Assembly: GCA_937995335.1 (NCBI GenBank)
Contig: CALKIH010000052.1
Coordinates: 1 to 64,000, forward strand
DNA from: UBA2357 sp002344625
Lineage (GTDB): Bacteria; Pseudomonadota; Gammaproteobacteria; Burkholderiales; Rhodocyclaceae
Direction: 5' to 3'
DNA length: 64,000 nt
Shown here: positions 1 to 8,406 of the stretch, piece after piece
Position numbering within the stretch: the stretch's first letter is position 1
Layout: each line of letters begins with the position of its first letter
Translations under genes and position numbers: made by a program
Notes under the pieces: generated by a model
The model's database searches: none
Told to the model about the DNA's origin: nothing
The model's input: the letters and a program-made list of their open reading frames with translations, nothing else

Positions 1-82
1 GGGATGGCGGAATCGGTAGACGCAGCGGATTCAAAATCCGCCGCCGCAAGGTGTGGGGGTTCGAGTCCCCCTCCCGGCACCA
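1..82 (+). tRNA. tRNA-Leu (anticodon CAA), 5' end cut by window
   Basis: The sequence folds as a class II (long variable arm) tRNA. The anticodon stem closes the loop ttCAAaa around base 33, and the T-arm GGGGGTTCGAGTCCCC is followed by an acceptor strand ending CCCGGCACCA, so CCA is encoded. The 3' acceptor strand predicts a 5' start of GCCGGGA. The window opens with GGGA, so about three bases are missing to the left. The CAA anticodon reads leucine codon UUG. Confidence 0.95.
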
Positions 83-289
83 AGCCAGTCGTGGTTTGGC
101 CAAATCTCGAGAGTTGATGCCGCGGCGCCAAAAAGAGCGCGATTATACGTTCAGTCGTGGCGCTTTGGCGCGCGTCTGGTTTCTGAATCGCCATGCGCGC
201 CGCCGTCCGGCCACCGAAGGAGGTGCTCCTCCCTGGCGAGGATGTCGCACAGCGGCAGGAGGGTTGCCCAGCGAACGGGCTGGGTCGCT

Positions 290-1186
290 TCAGTCGCTTG
301 CTACACCTCCGGCTGCGCTGATCGCCATCAGGGCCGGATGGGCCATTCGCCGTTCCACCGAGATCGCATAGACCGCTTCGCTCACACCCTCCGCAGTGCC
401 TATCTGGTCTACCCGGTATTGTGCGCACACCTGATCGGCAATCAGTGCGGGCGACGGAAAGATCCCGATTCCGGCTTCACCGAAGGACTTCATCAGCGCA
501 CTGTCGTCGAACTCGCCAACGATGCGCGGTGAGAGCTTCTCCGCTTTGAGCCAGCGCAGCAGCGGCTGGCGCAGTGCCGCATCGCTCCCGGGCAGCAGCA
601 GCGGAAGGCGGTTCAGGCAGGCCGGAAAATCCTCGCGAAGGCGCTCGCCGAGGGCCGGTGCGGCGAAGAAGCTGACCGGTGACTCGAAGAGTTTCTGGCT
701 CGCGCCGCGTACGTCCATGTTCGAAGGCAGCGGGCGATCGGCGAGCACGAGGTCGAGCTTGTGAATCGCAAGCTCGCCCAGCAAGCGTTCGAGCTTGTCT
801 TCGTGGCACATGATCCGTACCGGTTCGCTCAGTTTCATGGTCGGCGCCAACACCAGCGAAGCGATCGCTTTGGGAACAACATCGGCTACGCCGACCCGGA
901 ACGGAATCGCGCGGCCGGTCGAACGATTGCGCAAAGCCTCTTCGAGTTCGGAGCCGACACGAAAAATCTCCTCGGCATAGGCCAGGACCATTTGCCCGGT
1001 TTCGGTGAGCGCCAGACTGCGACCCTGGCGGCGGAACAGCGTCACGCCCATGCTGGCTTCGAGAGTGGCGATCTGGCCCGAGAGTGTCTGCGGCGCCAGC
1101 CCCGTCCGCTCGCTCGCGCGCGCGATGCCGCCGGCGCGGGCGACGCTCCAGAAATGATGTAGCTGTTTATAGTTGAGTACGGTCAT
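290..1186 (-). CDS. nhaR: LysR-family regulator of the NhaR type
   Basis: This is a 298-residue LysR-type regulator. The N-terminal winged helix-turn-helix (about residues 5-65) has the NhaR-style opening NYKQLHHFWSVARAGGIARA followed by SERTGLAPQTLSGQI and the typical LFRRQGRSLALTETG. The effector domain starts with FRVGVADVVPKAIASLVL, which also resembles NhaR, the sodium- and pH-responsive activator of Na+/H+ antiporter genes. NhaR proteins have a shorter effector domain than most LysR proteins, and the length fits. No nhaA antiporter is visible in this window, so the target is unknown. It is divergent from the Bax-inhibitor-like gene, with 195 bp between them. The start is the only good ATG before the HTH; no clear Shine-Dalgarno is seen. 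Confidence 0.8.
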   Translation of the reverse strand: MTVLNYKQLHHFWSVARAGGIARASERTGLAPQTLSGQIATLEASMGVTLFRRQGRSLALTETGQMVLAYAEEIFRVGSELEEALRNRSTGRAIPFRVGVADVVPKAIASLVLAPTMKLSEPVRIMCHEDKLERLLGELAIHKLDLVLADRPLPSNMDVRGASQKLFESPVSFFAAPALGERLREDFPACLNRLPLLLPGSDAALRQPLLRWLKAEKLSPRIVGEFDDSALMKSFGEAGIGIFPSPALIADQVCAQYRVDQIGTAEGVSEAVYAISVERRMAHPALMAISAAGGVASD

Positions 1187-1381
1187 GGTTCGTAAAAACC
1201 AGATAAAGATTTCGTTGAACTCGTATTTTACCGAACAGTCTTAGGTTAGCATTCGCGAAACACGTGAATAGAGCTTTCGCCGGATCGTCGATGTTCGATG
1301 GAGTCCGGGTAAAGCTATCCGGCCGGATCACGTGTCGCACGGGCCGGCCGAATTCTGAACTGAATCAAGGAGGACGCTTCA

Positions 1382-2047
1382 ATGGAAAGTCGTACGCTGA
1401 CTATGAGCCGGACCGAAACATCGGTCCTTTCGACCAACAAGGTCATACGCAACACCTACACGCTGCTGTCGATGACACTGCTGTTCTCGGCCGTCACCGC
1501 CGGCATATCGATGGCGCTGAACCTGCCGCACCCCGGTATCCTGATCACGTTGGTCGGTTATTTCGGTCTTTTGTTCCTGACCACCAAGCTCAGGAACAGT
1601 GCCGGCGGCATCGTGGCGATCTTTGCGCTGACCGGCTTCATGGGCTATACGCTCGGGCCGATTCTTTCGGCCTACCTGGCGATGCCGAACGGGCATGCCG
1701 TGGTGATGCAGGCGATGGGCGGCACCGCAGCGATCTTCCTCGGGCTGTCGGGTTATGCGCTGACCACCCGCAAGGACTTCTCCTTCATGGGCGGGTTCCT
1801 GATGGTGGGGATCCTGGTGGCTTTCCTGGCCGGCCTGGGTGCCATCTTCTTCTCGATCCCGGCGCTGTCGCTCGCGGTTTCGGCGATGTTCGTGCTGTTG
1901 ATGTCGGGGCTGATCCTGTATCAGACGAGCGAGATCATTCATGGCGGCGAGACGAACTACATCATGGCCACGGTTACCCTGTATGTGTCGATCTACAACC
2001 TCTTCACCAGCCTGCTGCATCTGCTGGGTGTGATGAACAGCGACTGA
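1382..2047 (+). CDS. Bax inhibitor-1/YccA family membrane protein
   Basis: This 221-residue inner-membrane protein has seven hydrophobic segments from about residue 25 to the C-terminus, and a short polar N-terminus (MESRTLTMSRTETSVLSTNK). The segments GGIVAIFALTGFMGYTLGPI and LILYQTSEIIHGGETNYI are characteristic of the BI-1/YccA family, whose bacterial members include calcium-leak-type channels and the FtsH modulator YccA. A strong AAGGAGGA lies 7 bases before the ATG. The gene stands alone: a stem-loop terminator follows at once and accA has its own promoter-like sequence. The role in this organism is unknown. FtsH modulation is possible because hflK and hflC are also encoded nearby, but that is inference. 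Confidence 0.85.
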   Translation: MESRTLTMSRTETSVLSTNKVIRNTYTLLSMTLLFSAVTAGISMALNLPHPGILITLVGYFGLLFLTTKLRNSAGGIVAIFALTGFMGYTLGPILSAYLAMPNGHAVVMQAMGGTAAIFLGLSGYALTTRKDFSFMGGFLMVGILVAFLAGLGAIFFSIPALSLAVSAMFVLLMSGLILYQTSEIIHGGETNYIMATVTLYVSIYNLFTSLLHLLGVMNSD

Positions 2048-2077
2048 TTCCGCATTACCGGGCCGATCTGGCAGATT

Positions 2078-2110
2078 CGACAAAAAGGCGCGAAAGCGCC
2101 TTTTTTGTCG
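2078..2110 (+). terminator. Rho-independent terminator after the BI-1 gene
   Basis: A hairpin with GGCGC / GCGCC arms around a GAAA tetraloop is flanked by an A-run on the left and TTTTTT on the right. The A and T runs extend the stem, so it could stop transcription from either strand. It sits 30 bases after the stop of the BI-1 gene. Confidence 0.85.
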
Positions 2111-2138
2111 TGTGCTGCGTCGCAATGGCGCAAGCAGG

Positions 2139-2144
2139 TACAAT
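2139..2144 (+). promoter_or_regulatory. Putative -10 element of accA promoter
   Basis: TACAAT lies about 28 bases before the accA ATG and downstream of the preceding terminator. The -35 region at the expected distance (TGCGTC) is poor, so this is only a candidate. Confidence 0.4.
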
Positions 2145-2172
2145 ATGCGCCTTTCAATCGGGGAACAGGCAG

Positions 2173-3138
2173 ATGAAGATCGCCTTTCTGGATTTCGAAC
2201 AACCGATCGCTGAACTCGAGGCCAAGATCGATCAGCTTCGTTTCGTTCAGGATGATCCGGCGGTGGATATTTCCGGCGAGATCGCCAGGCTCGAGAAAAA
2301 GAGCCTGGCCCTGTCCAAGGATCTGTATGCCAAGCTGACCCCTTGGCAGATTTCGCAGGTGGCCCGACATCCGCAACGGCCGTATACGCTCGACTACGCC
2401 AGTCTCCTCTTCACCGATTTCGAGGAATTGCACGGGGATCGCGCGTTCGCCGACGATCGTGCGATAGTCGGTGGGCTGGCGCGCTTCAACGGCCAGAGTT
2501 GCATGATCATCGGGCATCAGAAGGGGCGGGACACCAAGGAAAAGATCCTGCGCAATTTCGGCATGCCGCGCCCCGAGGGCTATCGCAAAGCCCTGCGGCT
2601 GATGCGGCTGGCCGAGAAGTTCGGCATTCCGGTATTCACCTTCGTCGACACCCCTGGCGCCTATCCCGGCATCGGTGCGGAAGAGCGGGGGCAGTCGGAG
2701 GCGATCGGGCACAATCTTTACGTGATGGCCGAGCTCAAGGTGCCGATCATTTCCACCGTGATCGGTGAGGGTGGTTCGGGCGGCGCGCTTGCAATCGCGG
2801 TGGCAGATCAGTTGTTGATGCTGCAGTACTCGACCTATTCCGTGATCTCGCCCGAGGGCTGTGCTTCGATCCTGTGGAAGAGTGCCGACAAGGCGTCGGT
2901 CGCGGCCGATGCGATGGGCATCACGGCGCCGCGCCTGAAGGCGCTGGATCTGATCGACCGAATCGTTGATGAGCCGGTCGGCGGGGCGCATCGGAATCAT
3001 GCCGCGATGGCTCAGACGCTCAAGCTGGCCTTGCAGGATGCCTTGCGCCAGGTGGCCGACCTGGAGCCGGCCGAACTGGTCGAGAACCGGCTCAAGCGGT
3101 TGATGAGCTATGGCAAGTTCAAGGACAAGGCCGCCTGA
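2173..3138 (+). CDS. accA: Acetyl-CoA carboxylase, carboxyltransferase subunit alpha
   Basis: This 321-residue protein has the full length of bacterial AccA. With AccD it transfers the carboxyl group from biotin to acetyl-CoA, giving malonyl-CoA for fatty-acid synthesis. It starts MKIAFLDFEQPIAELEAKID, the usual coiled N-terminal helix. Later come GDRAFADDRAIVGGLARFNG, then TFVDTPGAYPGIGAEERGQS and IGEGGSGGALAIAVAD, which form the oxyanion and active-site region. The ATG at 2173 is chosen because it matches AccA N-termini and follows GGGGAACAGGCAG; a longer open frame upstream runs antisense to nothing and through the BI-1 gene. The 3' end overlaps tilS by 29 bases, a common betaproteobacterial pairing. 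Confidence 0.97.
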   Translation: MKIAFLDFEQPIAELEAKIDQLRFVQDDPAVDISGEIARLEKKSLALSKDLYAKLTPWQISQVARHPQRPYTLDYASLLFTDFEELHGDRAFADDRAIVGGLARFNGQSCMIIGHQKGRDTKEKILRNFGMPRPEGYRKALRLMRLAEKFGIPVFTFVDTPGAYPGIGAEERGQSEAIGHNLYVMAELKVPIISTVIGEGGSGGALAIAVADQLLMLQYSTYSVISPEGCASILWKSADKASVAADAMGITAPRLKALDLIDRIVDEPVGGAHRNHAAMAQTLKLALQDALRQVADLEPAELVENRLKRLMSYGKFKDKAA

Positions 3139-4444
3139 CGCGCTACTGACGGAGCAGGTCGGCGAGGTCCTGCGGGCGGCGGGGGTTGGGCGCGACAGCC
3201 GTCTGTGCCTCGCGCTGAGCGGTGGAATCGATTCATCGGTCTTGCTCGAGATCCTGGCGGGTCTGCGTCCACGATTCGGTTATGTGCTCGCGGCGGCGCA
3301 TGTGCATCACGGATTGAGTCCGCATGCCGATGCCTGGTGCAGCTTCTGCGAAGAAGTCTGCACGCGTCTGGGTGTCGATCTGTCGGTATTCAGGGTCGAT
3401 GTCCCGCGCAATCATCGGGCCGGCCTCGAGGCTGCGGCACGCGAGGCGCGGCATGTGGCGCTGGGCACGGTCGCGGCGGACTGGCTGGTGTTTGCCCACC
3501 ACCAGGACGACCAGGCCGAAACGGTCCTGTTCCGGCTCGTACGCGGGACCGGTGTTGCCGGTGCCGGTGCGATGAAGGCTTGCGAGCCTGGTGCCCCGGG
3601 GCGCCTGAGGCCGTTGCTGGCCGTCCGGCGAGCGGCGCTCGAAGCCTACGCAAGCGCGCGCTCTCTCGCATGGGTCGAAGACGAGAGCAACGCCGATCCG
3701 CGCTTTGCCCGTAACTACCTGCGCCATCAGGTGCTTGCTCCGTTGGGTCGTGTCTTCCCGGGGGCTGTGGCGGCGTTGGCGCGTGCGGCCGGGCACTTCC
3801 AGGCCGCGGACGCGTTGCTCGACGAGTTGGCGCAGATCGATTTCGCGGCCTGCGGGGCTGAAGCGCTTGCGCTCGAGCCCTTGCTGGGGCTTTCCGATCG
3901 GCGCCTGTGCAACCTGCTGCGCTGGATGGTTCGTCGTAGAGGCGCCAACCCGCCAGCGTCGGTCCGCATCCATGAAGTCGTCCGGCAATTGCGAGCAACC
4001 GCGGGCGCGCCGGTCTGCCTCGCCTTGGGGGCGGATGTGTTGACCGTCTATCGGGGCGGCGTCAGCCTGACGCGCATTTCGTCCGCAGCGCGGTCGATCC
4101 ATTGGCAGGGCGAGGCATTTCTGGCATGGGGTGATGGTCGAGTCGTGATCGAGCGCGGGATCGGCTCCGGGCTCGACGGGGCGGCCCTGGCGCACGCGCG
4201 CGCGATCAGCCTGACGACCCGCTGGCCGGGGCTCTCGATGCGCCTGGCGGCGAATCGGCCAAGGCATGCGTTCAAGAAACTCTGCCAAGAAGCGGGGGTG
4301 CCGGCATGGAAGCGGGATGGTTTGCCGGTCATGCAGGCGGATGGCGAAGCGGTCTGGATCGCCGGGGTCGGGTTTGCGGCTGAATGGCGCTGTCCGCCAG
4401 GCGCGGCGGGCGTGACGCCGCTGTGGCTGCCGCTTGACGATTGA
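3110..4444 (+). CDS. tilS: tRNA(Ile)-lysidine synthetase
   Basis: TilS is an ATP-dependent enzyme that converts the wobble cytidine of tRNA-Ile(CAU) to lysidine so that it reads AUA. It is 444 residues long. The PP-loop motif ALSGGIDSSVL is at residues 35-45. The catalytic-core motifs AHVHHGLSPHAD and AHHQDDQAETVLFRLVRGTG follow. The C-terminal half (about 240-440) corresponds to the tRNA-binding TilS domains, ending with a segment rich in RPRHAFKKLCQEAGVPAWKR. The ATG lies inside the end of accA, so the genes are translationally coupled. It ends 6 bases before the convergent response-regulator gene. Confidence 0.95.
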   Translation: MASSRTRPPDALLTEQVGEVLRAAGVGRDSRLCLALSGGIDSSVLLEILAGLRPRFGYVLAAAHVHHGLSPHADAWCSFCEEVCTRLGVDLSVFRVDVPRNHRAGLEAAAREARHVALGTVAADWLVFAHHQDDQAETVLFRLVRGTGVAGAGAMKACEPGAPGRLRPLLAVRRAALEAYASARSLAWVEDESNADPRFARNYLRHQVLAPLGRVFPGAVAALARAAGHFQAADALLDELAQIDFAACGAEALALEPLLGLSDRRLCNLLRWMVRRRGANPPASVRIHEVVRQLRATAGAPVCLALGADVLTVYRGGVSLTRISSAARSIHWQGEAFLAWGDGRVVIERGIGSGLDGAALAHARAISLTTRWPGLSMRLAANRPRHAFKKLCQEAGVPAWKRDGLPVMQADGEAVWIAGVGFAAEWRCPPGAAGVTPLWLPLDD

Positions 4445-4450
4445 GCCGTG

Positions 4451-5068
4451 TCAGCCGCCGCCCGAGTGGCCGCTGCTCTTCAGCAACTGGGCCAGTTCGA
4501 CGGCGGAGCGCACCCCGGCTTTCTCGAAGATCTTCGATCGATGCACTTCGACCGTGCGCATCGAGATGTTCAGCTTGTCGCCGATCACCTTGTTGTAGTG
4601 GCCTTCCAGGATCAGGTGCATCACCTCGCGTTCGCGACTGGTGAGCGATGCGAGCCGCTCGTTTACGGCGGCCTGTTCCTGAACGTTCGCGCGCTCCAGC
4701 CGATCGGCTTCCAGCGCGCGCATGACGATTTCGACCAAGTCACCGTCGTTGAACGGTTTTTCGATGAAGTCGAAGGCGCCCTTCTTGAGTGCAGAAACCG
4801 CCATCGGCACGTCACCGTGGCCGGTGATGAATACCACCGGCAGCGTATTCGCGCGCGCGCGCAAGGCGTCGAAGCACTGCAGTCCGCTCATGCCGTCCAT
4901 GCGGATGTCCATGACCACGCAGCCCTGCCAGTCGGGTTGGACGGCATCCAGAAAGACTTCGGCGCTGGGCCAGGTGCTGCTGGCGAGATTGCGCGTCTTG
5001 AACAGCCATTGCAGGCCGTCGCGGATCGCCTCGTCATCGTCGACAATGTGTGGGCGCGGATCGGTCAT
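4451..5068 (-). CDS. FixJ/TodT-like response regulator (REC + LuxR HTH)
   Basis: This is a 205-residue two-component regulator. The receiver has the acidic pocket VDDDE (residues 9-13), phosphoacceptor D54 in VVMDIRMDGMSG, the ITGHGDVPMAV switch region and K104 in FIEKPF. The C-terminal LuxR-type HTH covers about residues 138-200 (LTSREREVMHLILEGHYNKV... ISMRTVEVHRSKI). The receiver style is that of FixJ, TodT and DctR. One residue is unusual: the proline normally found four residues after the phosphoacceptor in DxRMPG is aspartate (D58). It is cotranscribed with the kinase upstream (ATGA overlap) and probably controls the adjacent TRAP solute-binding protein gene, which is inference. Confidence 0.9.
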   Translation of the reverse strand: MTDPRPHIVDDDEAIRDGLQWLFKTRNLASSTWPSAEVFLDAVQPDWQGCVVMDIRMDGMSGLQCFDALRARANTLPVVFITGHGDVPMAVSALKKGAFDFIEKPFNDGDLVEIVMRALEADRLERANVQEQAAVNERLASLTSREREVMHLILEGHYNKVIGDKLNISMRTVEVHRSKIFEKAGVRSAVELAQLLKSSGHSGGG

Positions 5069-7035
5069 GCGGGCTCCATCGGCAGCGACAGGATGAACAC
5101 GGTACCGCCATCGGGCCGGGTTTCGAACCTCAGCCGGCCATGGTGCGCCTCGGCGATGGAACGGCAGATGTTGAGCCCCATGCCCATGCCTTCCTGCTTG
5201 GTGGTGTAGAAGGGCTCGAACAGGCGGCGAGCGATGTCGGGCGTGATGCCTTCGCCTTGGTCGGCAACGCGAATGACATAGTGCCCGCCTTGTTCGCGGG
5301 TGGTGATGGTCACCGTGCGGCGGTCGCGGGGGTTGTCGCGCATTGCGTCCATGCCATTGCGCACCAGATTCACGACGACCTGTTCGATCATCAGCGGATC
5401 GGCTTCGATGTCCGGCAATCTCTCGCCGATGTCGAGCCGGACCGCCATACCCCGTTTGCGGGTGTCAGCTTCCATCAGCGCGATCGCGTCGCGCAAGATC
5501 ACCGCGATGTCGACCAGCTCGCGCTTCGGTTCCGAGCGCCGCACGAAGGCATGCACGCGGCGCACGATCTCGCCGGCGCGACGGGCCTGGCGGGCAATCT
5601 TCTCGTGGATGTCGTGCAGCTCCACCAGGTCGACCTCGTTGGCGGCGAGCCGGTTGAGGCAGCCGTTGTTGTAGCTGGCGATTGCGGCCAGCGGCTGATT
5701 GAGCTCGTGCGCGAGGGTCGACGCCATTTCGCCCATGGTCACCAGGCGGGCGGTGGCCTGCAGGCGCTCCTCCTGCTGGCGGGTGAACTCGCGGGCGCGT
5801 TTCTGTTCGGTGATGTCGAGCACCGAGCCCATCCAGCCGGTGTGGCGCCCTTCGGCATCGATCAGGGGGGCCTCGAAGATCAGCGCGTCGATGCGACAGC
5901 CATCCTTGCGGCGAAACTGCAGCTCGACGCCTTCGCGCGGCCCGCGTCCGGCCAGGACCAGGTCGTGAATCGCCTGGGTGCGCTCGAGGTGGTCCGGATC
6001 CCAATACGGCATCGGCGGTGACTGTCCGATCAACTCGTCCGCGCCGAATCCCACCGTCTGGCAAAACGATGGGTTCACATAGGTGATCTTGCCCTTGAGG
6101 TCGCGTGCACGCAGGCCGGTCAGCAAGGAGTCTTCCATGGCCTTGCGGAACTGGGTTTCGTACCGCAGCGCCTGTTCGGCCGCGTGGCGGCGCAGAAGCT
6201 GACGCCGAAGCTGCCAGATGCTCCACAGAATGATTGCGGCGAGTGCGATGATCGACGCGGCCAGCAGGATCGGCGTCCACCGCAGGGCGCCCCGGTAGGC
6301 GGTGATCTGCAAGGTCAGCCCATGGCCGGGTGGGTCGAAGGCAATGGTGTAGAACAGCTCGTTCGACAACGGCGCGACCCGCGACTTGGCCGCCAGCTCG
6401 CGTCCGTCGGCATCGATCACGCTGACCCGGTAGCGCTCCGAGAACCACCAGGGCAGTTCGCGCGCGATGAGGTCCTGCAGCGAATAGACGCCAACCATCA
6501 CGCCGATCAGGCCGCCGCCCGCGTAAGCCGGAACATGTACCTCGAAATGATGCGAGCCGCCGGCGATCTCGTAGGCCGGACCATACACCGGCCGGCCCAT
6601 ACTGCTCGCGAGGCGAAAGACCGACTCCGCCGGCACGGCGCGGCCGGTTTCGCCAATCAGGTGATCCTCTCTCATAGGCGGTCGTGCGGTGTGTATGGTG
6701 CCCGTGGCGTCTAACAGGATGATCCGGTTGAGCCCGTTCTCCGTGGTGAGCAGCCGCTGCAGCTTGCCGTCGGTGGCGGCGGACACGGTACCCTCGGCCA
6801 GCTCGGGCGCCAATTGGGCGAGCTGGGCCGCGTTGCGATCCAGCAGAAAACGCAGATTCTGCTCGAGCCACAGCACGTCGTTGATCAGGGTCGAGCGCTG
6901 GGTGTCGATATCATGATTACGGGTGAGCCACACCAGCGCGCCGATCAAGCCCAGAAACAGGGCAAGCGCGACATAGGGCAATGCCAGTTGCCATTGGGGG
7001 GCGGCCGCGCTACCCGCGGGTTGGGCGTGGCTCAC
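5065..7035 (-). CDS. PAS-domain membrane sensor histidine kinase (DctS-like)
   Basis: This is a 656-residue sensor kinase. TM1 is at about residues 18-37, a periplasmic sensing domain of about 210 residues follows (40-250), and TM2 is at about 255-273. A PAS domain spans about 295-415 (ITYVNPSFCQTVGFGADELI ... GWMGSVLDITEQ). The HisKA phosphoacceptor is H443 in LAHELNQPLAA. The HATPase domain shows NLVRNGMDAM, VADQGEGI and MGMGLNICRS. The H-box and the periplasmic region between two TMs resemble DctB/DctS C4-dicarboxylate sensors. The GTG at 7035 is chosen because GGGGGGAA lies 5 bases upstream and it places TM1 near the N-terminus; the reading frame continues upstream without a plausible start. 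The divergent gene encodes a TRAP solute-binding protein, so ligand sensing through that protein is a reasonable guess. Confidence 0.9.
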   Translation of the reverse strand: MSHAQPAGSAAAPQWQLALPYVALALFLGLIGALVWLTRNHDIDTQRSTLINDVLWLEQNLRFLLDRNAAQLAQLAPELAEGTVSAATDGKLQRLLTTENGLNRIILLDATGTIHTARPPMREDHLIGETGRAVPAESVFRLASSMGRPVYGPAYEIAGGSHHFEVHVPAYAGGGLIGVMVGVYSLQDLIARELPWWFSERYRVSVIDADGRELAAKSRVAPLSNELFYTIAFDPPGHGLTLQITAYRGALRWTPILLAASIIALAAIILWSIWQLRRQLLRRHAAEQALRYETQFRKAMEDSLLTGLRARDLKGKITYVNPSFCQTVGFGADELIGQSPPMPYWDPDHLERTQAIHDLVLAGRGPREGVELQFRRKDGCRIDALIFEAPLIDAEGRHTGWMGSVLDITEQKRAREFTRQQEERLQATARLVTMGEMASTLAHELNQPLAAIASYNNGCLNRLAANEVDLVELHDIHEKIARQARRAGEIVRRVHAFVRRSEPKRELVDIAVILRDAIALMEADTRKRGMAVRLDIGERLPDIEADPLMIEQVVVNLVRNGMDAMRDNPRDRRTVTITTREQGGHYVIRVADQGEGITPDIARRLFEPFYTTKQEGMGMGLNICRSIAEAHHGRLRFETRPDGGTVFILSLPMEPA

Positions 7036-7230
7036 TGGATTTCCCCCCGGTCGCTGGCGCGACCACGGCCCCGCAGGAGGAAGCGCGCGCTCACGGGGCG
7101 CTGCTCGGTACGCTGGCTGAACGACGCCGAAAAGCCGTGCCCAAGGGGAGAGGTGGCGGGCGATAATCGCACCAACACAGATTCGATCATCGGCCCCTGG
7201 GGTGATCGCGGCGCGTTCCGAGGAGGATGA

Positions 7231-8253
7231 ATGAAAGTCTGGATGCTGATCATCGTTCTTGCAGCAATCACCATGGCGAGCCCCGGGGAGGGGCGGACGG
7301 CCGAGCCGATCGTGATCAGGTTCAGCCATGTGGTCGCAGAGGATACTCCAAAGGGCAAGGCTGCCGCGTTTTTCAAGCGCCGGGCCGAGGCGCTCACCGG
7401 CGGGCGCGTGCGGGTCGACGTCTATCCCAACAGCACCCTGTACAAGGACCGGGACGAAATGGAGGCGCTGCAACTCGGTGCGGTGCAGATGCTGGCGCCG
7501 TCGCTGGCGAAGTTCGGGGTGCTGGGCATGCCCGAGTTCGAAGTGTTCGACCTGCCCTACATATTCGATGGCCAGGCCTCGCTGGAGCGGGTCACCAATG
7601 GCCCCATCGGCCGGCAACTGCTCGCCTCGCTGGGCGCGCGCGGGATCACCGGGCTGGCCTTCTGGGACAATGGTTTCAAGTCCTTTTCGGCCAATACGCC
7701 GATTCGCAAGCCGGAGGATCTGGCCGGCAAGCGCATGCGCATCCAGCCCTCGCGCGTGCTCGAAGAGCAGATGATCGCACTGGGTGCCGTTCCGCAGATG
7801 ATGGCATTTTCGGAGGTCTACGATGCCTTGAGGATCGGTGTCGTCGACGGTACCGAAAATCCCCACTCGAATCTTTACAGTCAACGCATGCACGAGGTGC
7901 AGAAGCATATCGCGCTGACCGAGCATGGCTATCTCGGCTATGCGGTGATCACCAACCGCAAGTTCTGGGACGGTTTGCCGCGTCCCGTCCGGCGCCAGCT
8001 CGAACAAGCCGTGCGCGAAGCCAGCGAATACGCCAACCGGATCGCGCGCGAGGAGAACGAACGTGCGATCGAACAGGTACGGGCCGCCGGCACCACCGAG
8101 ATCCATCGGCTCGATGCGGCCGAGCGCAAGGCGTTCAAGGACGCGCTCCTGCCGGTGCACGCCCGCATGGCCGAACGCATCGGCGCCGAACTGATCAAGC
8201 GGATCTATGCCGAAACCGGTTTCGATGCCGCAGGCGTGTGGCCAAGTGAGTGA
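7231..8253 (+). CDS. dctP: TRAP transporter solute-binding protein, DctP family
   Basis: This 340-residue periplasmic protein has a signal peptide over about residues 1-24 (MKVWMLIIVLAAITMASPGEGRTA is slightly over the limit of certainty for the cleavage site). The mature part starts PIVIRFSHVVAEDTPKGKAA, typical of DctP proteins that bind C4-dicarboxylates or other organic acids. Further family features are GGRVRVDVYPNSTLYKDRDE, the arginine-containing KRMRIQPSRVLEEQM and DGTENPHSNLYSQ. AGGAGGATGA gives a strong ribosome site. The membrane subunits DctQ and DctM do not follow: the next gene is ndk. It may therefore serve a transporter encoded elsewhere, or act as a ligand-presenting partner for the divergent sensor kinase. 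Confidence 0.92.
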   Translation: MKVWMLIIVLAAITMASPGEGRTAEPIVIRFSHVVAEDTPKGKAAAFFKRRAEALTGGRVRVDVYPNSTLYKDRDEMEALQLGAVQMLAPSLAKFGVLGMPEFEVFDLPYIFDGQASLERVTNGPIGRQLLASLGARGITGLAFWDNGFKSFSANTPIRKPEDLAGKRMRIQPSRVLEEQMIALGAVPQMMAFSEVYDALRIGVVDGTENPHSNLYSQRMHEVQKHIALTEHGYLGYAVITNRKFWDGLPRPVRRQLEQAVREASEYANRIAREENERAIEQVRAAGTTEIHRLDAAERKAFKDALLPVHARMAERIGAELIKRIYAETGFDAAGVWPSE

Positions 8254-8351
8254 ACCCGGATGATCAGCCGGGTTTGGTCGCGTTCTTACGCCGATGTGCG
8301 TCGCCGGACATCTGCGCTTACGCATGGCCTTGCATGAATTGAAGGGATTAC

Positions 8352-8360
8352 TGCTACACT
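8352..8360 (+). promoter_or_regulatory. Putative extended -10 promoter of ndk
   Basis: TGCTACACT is an extended -10 element (TGn followed by TACACT). It predicts a transcript start near 8367 and a leader of about 40 bases to the ndk ATG. No good -35 is needed for this class; TTGCAT lies 19 bases upstream. Confidence 0.45.
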
Positions 8361-8406
8361 CCCGGGTTTGATTTCATTGACACATCCGCAATCGGAGAAC
8401 AGTTTC

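Noticed and set aside
83..289. Short open frames between tRNA-Leu(CAA) and the LysR gene
   Set aside because: They overlap the tRNA or the regulator in other frames, lack ribosome sites and show no domain. The gap looks non-coding.
1264..2172. Long N-terminal extension of accA reading through the BI-1 gene
   Set aside because: It is an out-of-frame overlap with a clear membrane-protein gene and crosses a terminator. AccA has its full normal length from 2173.
7036..8325. Upstream continuation of the sensor kinase frame, antisense to dctP
   Set aside because: The region codes for DctP on the other strand. The antisense translation has no recognisable domain and shows the composition of a GC-rich shadow frame.
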